Source of the DNA: Klebsormidium nitens
Lineage: Eukaryota; Streptophyta; Klebsormidiophyceae; Klebsormidiales; Klebsormidiaceae
Reading direction: 5' to 3'
Length of the DNA: 64,000 nt
NCBI GenBank assembly: GCA_000708835.1
Contig: DF237321.1
Coordinates: 1 to 64,000 of the forward strand
Program-made: the position numbers and the translations under genes
Shown here: in pieces, positions 12,005 through 24,138 of the stretch
How positions within the stretch are numbered: position 1 is the stretch's first letter
Layout: each line of letters opens with the position of its first letter
The notes under the pieces: model-generated
The model's input: the letters and a program-made list of their open reading frames with translations, nothing else
Databases searched by the model: none
What the model was told of the DNA's origin: nothing

Positions 12005-15000
12005 ATGGCGAGCGGCAAAGGTGAGTTGTTCGACGTTAGCGATGCTCCTTGCATGTTGAACAGCTGGTCTCGAGGTGTCTTTCTCCTGCTCCGTTCGATC
12101 ATTATTTTGCAAACAGGTGTTGACTCGTTCAAGCACGCTTTCCCCGGTGTTGTGCTGTGAAGAAACTTCTGTAAGAGTACTTCTCGTTAAAGTTTTGAAG
12201 GATTTGCTGGCTTTGCGAAACACCTCATCTGAATTCCAATGATGTAGCAAGCTGTGCTTCTGTGATTGTGGTTTGTTCAAAATCATTCCAACTTTGATTC
12301 TACTGATTCCAGGAAGAGAAAGGTTCCTGTTGCTTAGCAACACTTCCTTCTGTTCTAGAACGTCCTTCCAGCATTACTTTGCTCGGTATCGTTTCCCGAT
12401 TGAGAGCTTTTTGAACGTCTTTGTTCAAAACCTATCTTAAAAGCTCTCAAAAGCTCTCCAAACTTTTGTCCGTGTGCCATGAGTCCTAGCAGGTCAATGG
12501 TACTATGTGCGAGTGGTCATAGAGTCTTATGTTTGGAGGTCGAGAGTATGTTGGTCTGAAGTCCAGCTGTTTGTTTTGGAAGAAGAGCTGAAACAGCCCC
12601 AGAACGCCTTGAAGACTTACATTGACATACCGTGTTTCAGGGAACTGTCTGAATCACAGGATTACTTTGTGACAACTCAGAAAGCTCGGCTCCACTAACA
12701 TCGTACTACTTCGTATGCTTTCTATGATAAGCATCGGAACCTTGTCTTGTTCAGATCCCACAAGTACGACGCTTCTACTCTCTTTCCAGTGACGTCTTTG
12801 GCTTCTCGAGGTGAACAAACTGCACTTTTCATGACGCCACGTCTCTGTCCCCTGGCAGGAACCCCGGGGGAGTACCCCGACTGGCAGCAGTACGCAGAAT
12901 GCCTGACAAGCGACACCCGGTGGAGCACGCATCTCTCCACCGACAAACTGGTGTACCGACCCGGTGACACCGTCCACATCCGCGCAGTGCTGCTCCACCC
13001 CATCACGGGGGCGCCGGTGTCAAAGGAGCCGTCTGCTTATGGAAAGGACGGTACCGTAAAGGTAAGGAGTTTCTCTAATGGTATCAGACCCGTATTAGGC
13101 AATGGACCTCCTCTTTTTCTGTTGGTGACCTGAGAAGCCAACTTTCCAAGATCCCGCAGAATTCCTGAGCATCAATGTTTCTGCGGTGGAGAGGAAAAGT
13201 GGCTGAACTTGACATGAAAGTGTTGGGAACCAAAGGCACCGTGACCAATTTGCATGACCCAAATGTTCGTCTGAACAAAAGAAGACGGGGCGTTGCTCGT
13301 ACGCCTCTTCCTATTTTCTACATAAATTCTTTCTAAATTTCGCTCGTTTCCTCGACAGGTCATGTCTCCCAAGGGCAGCGTAGAAGCCTCTGTCGCTACG
13401 AGTCAGCCAGAGGACAGCGTGGCTTACGCCATGTGGCGAGTCCCCGAGAGCCTGCCCGGAGGAGAATACACTCTGAAACTGGAATACTCTGAATATAACC
13501 AGATGAGATGCAGCCCCTCGGCGGAGAGGAAGATCCAGATCCGCAACTTTCGGAACCCGAAGCTGAACGTGAGGGTGGAGTTTCTGGGGAGGGGGTACGG
13601 ACCAGGAGACGAGGTTCGTGCAAAGGTGAGGGGTGTTTTGCTCTTTACCCACCAAGTGACAGATAGGTCTGAAGCGAGAAATCACTGCTATTGCATAGCA
13701 GAAGGAGGATGGTCTGCTGCCGATCTGCGAACTGCAAGTGTGTTTGATCAGAGAAGCAACGCAGGAGTGAAAATCCACGGGAAGAACGGAGTTTGAGAGC
13801 TACTTCGAGAGCGGAAGGGAAAGAATTAGCGATCTCAAAAAAATTCGAACTTGCCTGAAGATCTTCAAAATCTATCGACATTCGAATCTGTCTTCCTTGC
13901 TTTTGGCTCGTAAGATCGTAATTTTGAGGATTATCATCTTGGTTACCTCTCCTTGAAAGACAAGGGAAATCTTGCGCCTCAACCCCCCTTTCTCGTTGGG
14001 TTTTGCAAACCTGAAAGATGACATCCCAGTTGCACTGTCATACCCCGACTCCCCGTTACCAAACACCTCCACCAACTTTTTCCCGTTTCGCTTGTCCAGG
14101 TTTCGGTTACCAGAGCCGAAGGCGGCCACCCTCCCGCCGGGACACGTGTCAATCTCTCCGCTCGCGTTGATGGCTGCAGCGTTTACTCCGAAAAGGGCGG
14201 CCTCGACGATTCGGGGGTGTGCTATACCACATTCAAACTGCCCCCCAAAATGGAAAAGGGTTTGGGCTCTCTGAGCGCCATGGTACGCGACGGGGGCCAC
14301 GTGGAGAGCGGCAGCAAGACGATCCCGATCGTGTTCCAAACGGTGGATGTAAAGTTCTACCCGGAGGGAGGGCCGCTCGTCCCTGGTAGGGTTTCGAGGT
14401 ATTGTCTGTTTGATTCTTGTATTTGAAAAACAAAGGCCCGTCCCACTGACAGGTCGGCGCTGGTCGGGGATCGTTTGTGCATTTCTGTCGAGCTCAAAAA
14501 GCCTTTTGGGAACTGTTCTGCTTGAATTCAAACTCCTCTGTGTCTCCACATAGAAAATTAAACAAAGTTCCAGATCCTTCAAACAAAAGTTGCACTCAAC
14601 ATACGGTTTTGGTCGTCGCTTTTTGAAAACGCTGTCTCCTTTCCATCATGTTCCGCCTTGTTTCGTAATCATTTTAAGAGAGCTTCTGTAGCTTCATAAG
14701 AACTTGGAGTACGTTTGGACCGGATTCTACTGGCATGCATCAATTCTTTCTCTCCGTTCGCTTGTGGCTGTTCCTTCGACCCTAACTAGAGCGAAGGACT
14801 TTCCTTGGAACTTGGACTTCGTAGTTGGACTTACTAGGAATCTCCCCAACTACATGCTTTGACTTGCAACCAATTAAACGGAATGGCGCCAGAGGCCAAA
14901 GAAAAGAGCGACATAACGAATAGTCCTCGTCCCGAAGGCTTTCGCTTTGATTGGTCAACCAGACGAGAAAATCTTGCCTTTTTCTGCAGGCCTCGAGAAC

Positions 15001-18000
15001 CGCGTCTACTTCGAAGCGCGCGACCCGAAAGAGGAGCCCCTCGAGGTTGCGGGCGAGGTGTGGGCAGTTGGTGGGAATGCGCCCCTCGCCACCTTTGCGG
15101 CAGTCCACGAAGGCCGCGGCCGGTTCGTGTTCACACCGACCATCGGCACCTACTACGAGGCCCGCATCACCAAGCCAAGCGGTATCACAAAACCGATCCG
15201 TTTGCCGCACGTGGAGTATCAGGCGAATCACGGGCTGCCACGTGTCGTCCTGAGAGTGAACTCCCCTGGTGCTGACGTCGAGATGACCGACGCTGGGACG
15301 CCGCAAAACCCCGGGGATTCCGTTCCCGTTTCCGTCGGGAGTTCCGCTCCGGCGAAGCTGCGTGTCGTGCTGTACAAGCGCGAGGTGGCCCTCAACCGCC
15401 AAGACATCGACATTTCCGCCGCGAGGGGCTTCCAGCAGGTGTCTCTGTACCCCCCGGGCGCGGAATATTCCGGCGTGCTGCGGGCGACCGTCTTCGCGGA
15501 GAGCCGCGACAAGAAGTGGACGCCCGTCGCGGAGCGGCTGGTCTTTCGAGCTCCAATCAACAAGCTCCACGTGGCAGTGTCTGGGGGCCCGGCCCAGGGG
15601 GGCGGGGTGGACTGCGTCCCCGGGGGGGGTGCCAAGGTGGAGGTTACGGTAACCGACGCGATTACCGGGGAGCCGATTAACGGAGCCGTGGTGGGTTTGA
15701 GCGTGGTTGACAACATTAATCTGGAACTGGTGGAGCCGCGCAGGCGCGCGCCGCGGCTCCCGTCCATGGCGCTTCTGGAGAACGAGGTAAGCGAAATAGA
15801 AAATGGGCTAAGGTAACCATGATGATGCTGGGACAAAGAGATAGGATCGTTTGACACGGTTAAGGTAAGCGTGCTGCTGGTATGACACAACAAAGAAGGC
15901 GTCAAGGGCCGCAAGAAAATAGTCTAGGGGGTCAACATTCTGCTTGTTTTCGATATTGAGTGGGAATCGAACATTCGGAATGATGTTCCTTGCAGTTGAA
16001 TGAAGTTAAGAGGAAGGAATGATTGAATGGATAAAAAGGCTCATGGCTGGTGCGCACGGTCATAAACTTCATGCTCTCCAGAAGCTGGCGCAGTCTCCGG
16101 TTTCGTTTCGTTCGCCTGCGACTCGCTCTCCATACGAAAATCCAAGCAGAGCGACAGATCCTCAATCCAACTTGTTAAAACACGAACAGAGACTCGTTCC
16201 GACTTTTCAAAACACAAACGGCAAGCTCGTCTAACGTGGATTGCCTATCTAACGACAGGTGAATCACCTCGAGGACTCCGCGGCCTACGTCGACGGCTCA
16301 GATCTGCCCGGCGGCTCAGATCCATCGTTGGCCGTCGATCTTTTGCTTGGCACCCAAGGCTGGCGTCGCTTCCTCTACCTGAACCCCTTGGAAAAGCTGA
16401 GGGGGTCTAGTGGTTCCAGCGAAAACAAGGTAAGTTGTGTCCCCTGCAATTCCTGAACGCAGCTTACCTTTGCATCGAACTTTGAGGCACCGTAAGCTTC
16501 GAAATCGAAATTGCAGAAAGTTCTCAGATCCTCAGATACATGAAACCCTGAAACCCCGAAACCCCGAAACCTGAAACCCTGAAATTCTGAAACCCTAAAC
16601 CCTCGAAACCCTGAAACTCTGCAACCCTGCAACCCTGCAACCCTGTAACCCCGGAAGCCTGAAACTCAACCTTGAAACCTTGCAACCTTGAAACCCTGAA
16701 ACCCTGAAACCCTGAAAACCCCTATCCAGGAAAAGTTTGAGCGCGCGGCCGGCGTGCGCGCTCTTGAGTACTGGAACCCCGAATGGGAGATGGCTCGCCG
16801 TAGCGGCCGTTATGAAAGCAGCCAGATCAGATCATTGGCCAGGGGTGAGGAGTCTGCGAGAATCGACCCCACAGACGGATATTACGACGGCCTTGAGGAG
16901 TCGGATGTCTGGGAATGCGATTCGGAGGAGGACGATTTCGCGGAGCCCGACGTGGACGAGGACTGGCTGCCTGCTGACGTGGCAGCTGACGTGGCGGCTG
17001 ACGTGGGCAGTGACGAAGAGGACGCAGGAGCGCAGCCCGAGCCAGCAGGTATGGTTTCGAATTGGGGTTTGGCTTTTGGCTAACCACCGCTCGGGTTGTG
17101 GCATCGTTCGCACAAATAGTTAGATGCTTTCGTGGTTAGGGCAGGCAGGGCAGCGTCACAATAAAACCACGCGAGCAAGGGAGTCAGTTTGCGCAACACG
17201 TGTTCAGCTTGAAAGCGAGATCAAGGCTTTATCTGGGCAGGGAAATCTCATCACGCGATTGCGCGGTACCATAAGCGTCAGTTCAGGTGTGCGTGGAAGA
17301 TATTCGGAGCCCAAGGCACCCTTCGAGATTCACGGTGTCTTAAAGAGAGGGTAAGCAAAGAGAGAGTAAACGAAGTTGCTCTATCGGCATGCCCAAGAGC
17401 CATTTTTCAGTTGATGAAATTACCGATTCTTTCAAGTTTTACCCATGATGCTATTGCCTTCTATGCTCGTCCTCTTCAATGCGCTTCTCAACTCATCCAG
17501 CAATTTCCAGTTATGCTTCTTTATGATTGTCCTCCTGTTTTGTCAGAGCGAGCGATACCGAAGAGACAGAAGCAGCATCACATCGTTCCGGTACGGGTCT
17601 ACGCTCACAGGCGTCCAAAGCAACAGTAAGTGATTCATCAGACTTATCGAGCGGAACATATCGTTTGAGTCAACAGATTGCGGGTTGCGAAGTTTCAATC
17701 GGACACTGTCGCACGTTTGTCGCATGCTATAACCTGTCGGGCAGCCAAAGGACGCTGGTTGGTTCCAAAACATTGTGTGGCTCGCAGCTTTTTCGTAGGC
17801 AACTAACTCGATGAGCGATTCTTGAGGGGTCGTAATAAGCGCCTCTCCTGTGTATGCTTGTCCAAGTGAATCTCTCTCGTTACGAAGCAGTTGCTCAGTA
17901 GACTCGCATTCTCTTCGCTTTTCTGAATGGTGAACGTTCGAACGTCCTCGCTCTCTGACGGTGCGACGCAAAAGAGGATCCTTATGTTTGCTGACGTTTC

Positions 18001-21000
18001 CCTTCCAGAAGCGTGCACGAACGGTCCGACTTCACGGAGACGGTCTACTTCGCCGCGTCCTTAGTTACGGACGCGCACGGCAAAGCGTGCGCCGAGTTTG
18101 ACGTCAGCGACTCGATCACGTCATTCGCCGTCATCGCCGACGCGCACAAGGAGGTAACGCTCGACCCTGAGACCGGGGCAACCGTTACCGCGTCCCCGAC
18201 CCAGAAATGGCGCAACATGCCGGGCAGCAAGTCGGCCGCCGTGGCCGCGTTCGCGGCAGGGGCCGCGCGGACGGTCCGCACCGTCGCGCTCGGGGCTTCG
18301 GACGGCGTTTTCAAGCTCCGGTCGGTGAAGCCGTTCTCGGTCGATGCCAAGTGCCCCCTGGAGCTGACAGCGGGCGACCGGGTGCTGCTACCGGTCACTC
18401 TGGCGAACGCGTCTCTCGAGCGACTCTCGGTCACCGCGCAGGTGGGATAATTCTCGTTTTAGGTTTAGGATTTTAGGGTTTAGGGTTTTAGGGTGCTGGG
18501 GCACTCACAGTACGACTTCGAGTCGGCTTGGCTGACGCTCTGCTTCCATTACTAACATCGTTGTTGTGTTATCGAACGTTGATAATAGAACTGCATGAAT
18601 ATATATAAAAGGTCATCCTGCCGGGCAAAAACATATTGAAAAACCTTCACTTTCACTGTACAAGCGCTCCCCACTTCAACACCCAAGCCAACCCAATCCG
18701 TCCCCGCGCTTGACGTCATCATCCATACGGCGTATCATTGATAGAAGCGAGTCTTTTGCAGGTGGGTGTCCGAGGGCCTTTGTCCCTGGAGGCGAGCCCC
18801 CCCGGAGGAAACTCAACCGGGGCCAACACCGCCGGACGCAAGTCATCCGGACCGGTACCGATGGACGTCGACACGCCGGGGGCATCCGAACCGGCCAGCT
18901 CAACGGTTCTCAAACAGAGCCTCGACGCCTCTAGAAGTGCCCGGGAGATCGTTCCGGTCGTGGCCGGAGGTGCCGCTCTCGCGGCCGCTTACAAGAGCAT
19001 GACGTCAGACGAGCCGAACCCCCTGCCAAGGGGCTTTGTGACGGTAAACGCCGCCGCGTCGTTTGGAGGGGGTGTCAAGAAAGGAGGGCTGGTTCTCAGG
19101 GACGAGATCAAGAGGGGTTTCGCAGTAACGCCCAAAGGCTTCCCTCAGGAGCAGTCAGCGGGGGGGATGTTGAAGCCGGGAACGAGGAGCGGAGGAGAGT
19201 TTGCGCTGCCGGAAGATACGCAGCCCGGGAGCGTGGTGACGTCTGTAACGGTGTTCCCGTGTCCGGTAGGTTTTCCTCGTCCTGCCATGCGATTCTTACC
19301 AAGAAATTCTTTTCTCGACTCCGCTGTAGGGCATTTCTCCTGATAATTCTAATGCTTACCATCGCTTCCTTCTTCGCCTTCACACTGTCATGCGATTCTT
19401 ATTCTAAGTTCTCGTCTTCATGCAACTCTTACCATTGGTGTTTTTTCCGTCTTTCATCTGTATGCGATTCTTACAAAAATACACAACTTGCATCGGAAAT
19501 GTTGACTCCGCTCACTTGGTAATAACTAAACTTGCCGTTCCTCATCAGCTGACGTTGGCTCTGCGCTTCCTTATCCTTGAAATTCCTTTTTGATCTTATG
19601 GGAAGGGAGCGGATGCACTTTACTTGCCAATTGGGCTAGCGGTTCCGATGCTCTTGTACCCTATTGTGTATCTAAACCACTCTCCACTTTTCGCCGGCAC
19701 GTTTCTGCTTCCAAACAGTTTGAGTCTTGACAGCACCTAACGCTGCTGATTTTGTTTCGCAGCTGGCCAACTTTTCCCAGTCCCTCTCAAACCTCGTCCG
19801 CGAACCGCAGTTATGCAAGGTCAGCCGTTAAGAAATGCCAGAAAAGAAGCTAAAATCATAGAAATGTTCTCTCCAACCCAGTGGTTCTCTTTTCGCAGCT
19901 GGCCAACTTTGCCCACTCCCTATCGGCGCTCGTCCGCGAACCGTACGGCTGCTTCGAACAAGCGTCCGCGACCATATACCCCAACATCCTGGCGCAACAG
20001 TACTTCAAGACGCATACTGGCTCGTCACCCTCGCTGGTGGAAAAGTCGTATACGCTATTGGGTCAGGGCCTGAAGAAACTGCGCGGCTATGAGGTGAACG
20101 GGAGCGGAGGGTACGAGTGGTTCGGGCATGCGCCGGCGCACGAGTCTATGACCGCGTATGGCCTGATGGAGTTCGTGGACATGGCGCAGGTGGGGAGCGC
20201 TTATGGCTACTCATTTGTTTTCGAAGTACGTTGCTATCATCTGCTTTGCAACGAGAGTATTCCTTCGGAGCCTATTTTGATCAATGAGTTCCAGTCACTA
20301 AATCGAACGGCTAGCCAAGCGGAGCCAGGCTTCCCTTAGGCGAGCGGCTCGTTGATAAAGCGGTAAAGTAAGGAGTTGAACGTTGTTTAGGATCATCAGG
20401 TTCAGTAACCGCTTCCGGGCCTACTCAACAGTAACTTATCAGACTCTCTCAGAACGCTTTGCGTCAGCTTTCTTGATATGTTCCTTGAACGAAGTAGGAA
20501 GCGAAGCCTTCTGGGATCGATTGAAAAACTAAGCCAAACTTCATGCGCTTTGCACCCGTACGGAAGGTAGCCCCCTAGGTGAATCACCCGTTCCAGTTTC
20601 TGTTCACTGAGCACACTTTTACAAACTCGACCAGTATGTAAGTAACCTCAGCCGTTTTGTTTCCAGGTGTACCCGGTCCCCGAGGATATGATCCGTCGCA
20701 CGCGCGCGTGGCTCCTCAGCCGCAAGGACGACTCCGCGCGCGCGTTCCGCATCAACCCCCGCCTGCTCGAGCACTTTGGCGGGGCCCCCGCTGACGTCAC
20801 TAACGCCTACATCGTCTGGGCGCTGACGTGTGCCCAGATGACGGACGGGTTTGAACCCCAGGCGAGTTCTCAACAGATTACGTTCTTTCCACCTCTTCTG
20901 TTCTCACTTCGGAGTCCGTATCTGGCAACACCTCTCTTCGAGGTTCTGAAACAACGTTGGTTTGATCCATCCGCTTGAAGACTGTTCCTTGCTGTGCGGT

Positions 21001-24000
21001 ATTATGCGGAATAATGCAGCCTACAATCTAAAACGAGGCCGGTTTCACAAGGTCAGGCTGGCCCTTTGTCCCTTCTCTTTCTCCCGACCATTGCAGCACG
21101 TGTGTCGCCCAGAGCACAAAGGGCTTGTCGAGTCCCCTGTTCTCCACCTTTTTCCCGCTTGAAACCGACGGTCTCTCTAGGTGCCGAACTGTGGAGATTA
21201 CAGATGGGGACCGGCTCGTTGCCGCACTGAAGCATGTGGGCTCTACATCTACCGGACGCGCATCTGAGGCGTTTCTCTTTTCTCCGCAGATTGCCAACCT
21301 CTTGGAGCAAACGGCGACCAACCGGGACCCTTACTTCACCGCCCTGGTCGCCAATTCGCTGTACAATCTGGGCCGCAAGGAGGAGGCCGCCGCGCTGGCT
21401 AAAAGACTCGAGATATCCCAGGTTAGAGGCTGTCTCCAGATCACTGATTCCATGAACGTACAACCCAAGCAAGTGAATCATGTCGCAAGTACTATCCCCC
21501 GACCACCACCTTTTGCCTCCGGCACGCGAAATTTTGATGAAACTAGAATCGAGAATTTGAGGGAGGTCTCCTTTCGTCGAGGGGCCGGTTCTTATTGATT
21601 TCGAATCAGCGAGCGCGGGAACCACCTACTTCGGTATAAGGTATTCGCGAGCGGCGTATACGGCGTGACACATGTCACCAGTACAGTTGCACGGCCTGCA
21701 GGAAAACAACTTTTTTATGCATCCAGAGATGCATCCAGTTTCTTGCACAGGCGATCTGTATCTCAGAGCGGCTAAAGGGGGTCTCGGGGTTTAACATAGA
21801 GAATTTGGAAATAGCTTCTAAGATTCCAGCCCCGTTGGAGACGTTTTCAAATTCAACACCCCGCAAAAGTATCCAAGACGTTCTTCAGAATCTGCAAAAG
21901 TTTCTGCAGAAGGAGGACGGTCACGTCGCCGGCGCCAAGACGTCCATCACGAGTTCCGGCGGAGAGTCGCTGCTCATCGAGACCACCGCCCTGACCACGC
22001 TCTGCTGGCTCAACGAGTACCAGGTAGGTTATCTACAAGTTGTATTCTAGATCGATCGAGACTTTCAGGAAATCAAACTATCCGTCAAATCTCTGCTTAT
22101 GAGGTCGATGCATACGTCATTCGCATAGCGACGCCATTGTCGCAGGGTGCGGCTCCAATTATCCCTTCGTTAGCGTAGTGAGGCTTTTATCATAAGGCGG
22201 ACCGTTCCTTTAGCTCTTGCGCAAATCTGGTCAGCGGCTGGTGTTGAGAAGCTGAGCGGGGCCTAAGTTCGCACGTCATCGGCGGGAGAAGGTCCTCAAG
22301 ACAGCGGAGCTTCCAAGTAGACTGCGCATGCGGATTGTGCAGATAAGCTCAAGCAATGATGCTTCCTGGCATGGAGGCGCAGCGGTCGAGAAATATAACG
22401 GTCATGGTCGAAGTAGTCCAAGCACTGAGCTTTGCGGTTTCTTCCGTCACCAGGTCTTTGGAGGCCGCATCCGCCGCGCCGTCGATTGGATCGCCTCCCG
22501 CTGCAACGGCGGCAAGTTCGGCTCCTCCCAGGGGACCGTGCTCGCGCTGAAAGCGATCGTCGCCTATGACGTCATGATGGCGTCAGAGCGCGCTCCGGGG
22601 ACCGTTCACCTGCTCGTGGACGGGGAGCGCGTCGAGAGCAAAGCGTTTGATGGGAAGACGGAGGGGACGATAGCGTTTGGGGACATAAGCGCGCGGCTGG
22701 CGGCGGACGGGCGTAAGAGGCGGGTGGAGGTGGAGATGGAGGGTGGCGCGGATATGCCGCACGCTATGCAGGTAAGCGCATAACGTAGCGTGCTTGACAA
22801 AAATATATCGCTTGGGTGACTTGGGATTCAAGGGCACCACTAGAATTTGTTGCTGCAGGTCTGAACGCTGAAAAAGACCTTCGAGAGCGTCACGGTCGAA
22901 TGAACAATTCTGAATGTCGGCGCTGGTGCTGATTTTGAGAGAAAAAACGAGTTTCAACCGTCATATTGGACCCTTGAGGTATTTTCTTTTGCCTTCCTCG
23001 AATCTGCGAAAGATGATATCTTGTGCGCACCTGCTATCAACTGTATCCACCGAGTCAACAAGAAGACACGTCCTTTGCACCCTCTACGCCTCGAGGCTTG
23101 CTGCTTCAGTCCTTCAAAGCATGATCAGCGCAACGGTATCTGACCTCGAATCTTTTCAATGATGCAGAACTCCCGTCTTGCATCGTTCAGATATCCATAA
23201 GAAAGTATTTGGCTTGGCGTGAAACCGCGTTTGTTCGCTCTCAGGTCTCATACTACTCGGAGCGCCCCAGCTCCGCGGCCGCGTGCGCTGTAGCGCTAGC
23301 GGCCGCGCTGCAGCAGCCGATCGCCAACGAGGGCGACCTTGTGGACATTCTTCTGACTGTGGAAAACAAGAAAGAGAGCGAAGCGCTGCCAATGACTATC
23401 GCCATTTTGGGCCTCCCAGGGGGGCTCGAGCCGCGCCCTGACCAACTGAGGGAGCTCGTCACGCGGGGCGACGTCGATTTGTACGAGGTGGGTTTTAGTT
23501 TCCAACTCAATACGGATGCTAAACAATAAGCCGAGTGAACAATAAAACGACATTTCTGAGACTGGTAGGGTTAGGTTGGGGTTCGGGTGGGTGCGTGCGG
23601 GATTGCAATACTCCTGGTTTTTATTTTCCCTTAGGAAAGGGCACTAATATAATCCAGGTCGTCGAGTTTCAGGGGCTTTGGCTGGTTGTCTACTCTCTGG
23701 CAGATTCCTGAATTCGCTCTTTCACCCTGTAGTTGTACATCAAGTGCGACACTTTTTCCTTCTTGGAAGCGGTTGCTAGTCTTAATCACCTTCTTAAAGT
23801 TCCTTCATCTGGTTTTTCCCAGCAGGACGCGACGTCTGTGAACGCCCCAAACTCATCAAGGACCTAGTTGAGCTGCCAATTCCAGTTGTCATGAGTACGA
23901 ATCCACGTCTGACTGACAAACCTGACCACTCCAACAATCATTTCTGCAGCTCCGCGGCCGCGACGTCATCTTCTACTGGCGCACCCTGGCAGCCAAGCAG

Positions 24001-24138
24001 AAGGTGACGCTGCGCTTGGAGGCGACCGCGGCAGTCCCTGGCGAGTATGTCGGCCCCGCCTCCCGAGCCTACCTCTATTACACCGACGAGCTCAAGACCT
24101 GGGCGGATCCCATCAAGTGCAGCATCGTTCCCAAGTAG
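12005..24138 (+). CDS. Alpha-2-macroglobulin family protein (17 exons, about 1518 aa)
   Basis: Thioester protease-trap protein. Exons: 12005-12020, 12859-13061, 13359-13625, 14100-14385, 14990-15786, 16259-16429, 16730-17048, 17547-17625, 18009-18441, 18762-19265, 19899-20189, 20667-20861, 21290-21421, 21910-22023, 22454-22771, 23245-23487, 23950-24138; total 4557 bases, in frame throughout. Landmarks in order: MG2-like strand (LVYRPGDTVHIRAVL), a VVDNINLELVEPRRRAPRLP segment, DLLLGTQGWRRFLYL, the A2M-domain entry (VRVYAH then RSDFTETVYF), the thioester YGCFEQASATIYPN, helical repeats of the thioester domain, and a C-terminal receptor-binding-like end (AYLYYTDELKTW). The CxEQ form with PYGC and TxYPN is the bacterial-like type. 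The first exon (MASGK) is short and inferred from an ideal donor and phase; no signal peptide is visible. The intron at 20862 has a GC donor. Confidence 0.92.
16540..16725. repeat. Long degenerate CCCTGAAA/CCCTAAA array in an A2M intron
   Basis: About 185 bases of GAAACCCT, GAAACCCC and GCAACCCT units run up to the acceptor of the exon at 16730. The period is 7-8 bases and the units resemble a mutated plant telomere repeat. The array also supplies the pyrimidine-poor tract before an otherwise good CTATCCAG acceptor. Confidence 0.85.
18457..18495. repeat. Telomere-like TTTAGGG repeat in an A2M intron
   Basis: Several near-perfect TTTAGGG and TTTTAGGG units start 15 bases after the donor at 18442. 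This is the G-rich strand of the plant telomere unit, the opposite orientation to the arrays at 8531 and 16540. Confidence 0.85.
19753..19815 (+). repeat. Partial upstream copy of the A2M thioester exon
   Basis: TTTCGCAG plus a frame reading LANFSQSLSNLVREP lies 136 bases before the true exon start at 19899 (LANFAHSLSALVREPYGCFEQ). The copy diverges exactly where the thioester motif should begin, so it cannot code for a reactive domain. It retains an acceptor as good as the real one. Confidence 0.88.

Noticed and set aside
13872-14582. 236-codon minus-strand open frame
   Set aside because: It covers an A2M exon and its introns in antisense and shows no recognisable motif.
14782-15570. 262-codon minus-strand open frame
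   Set aside because: It lies opposite the large A2M exon 14990-15786, whose plus-strand product matches the family; GC-rich coding DNA often leaves the opposite strand open.
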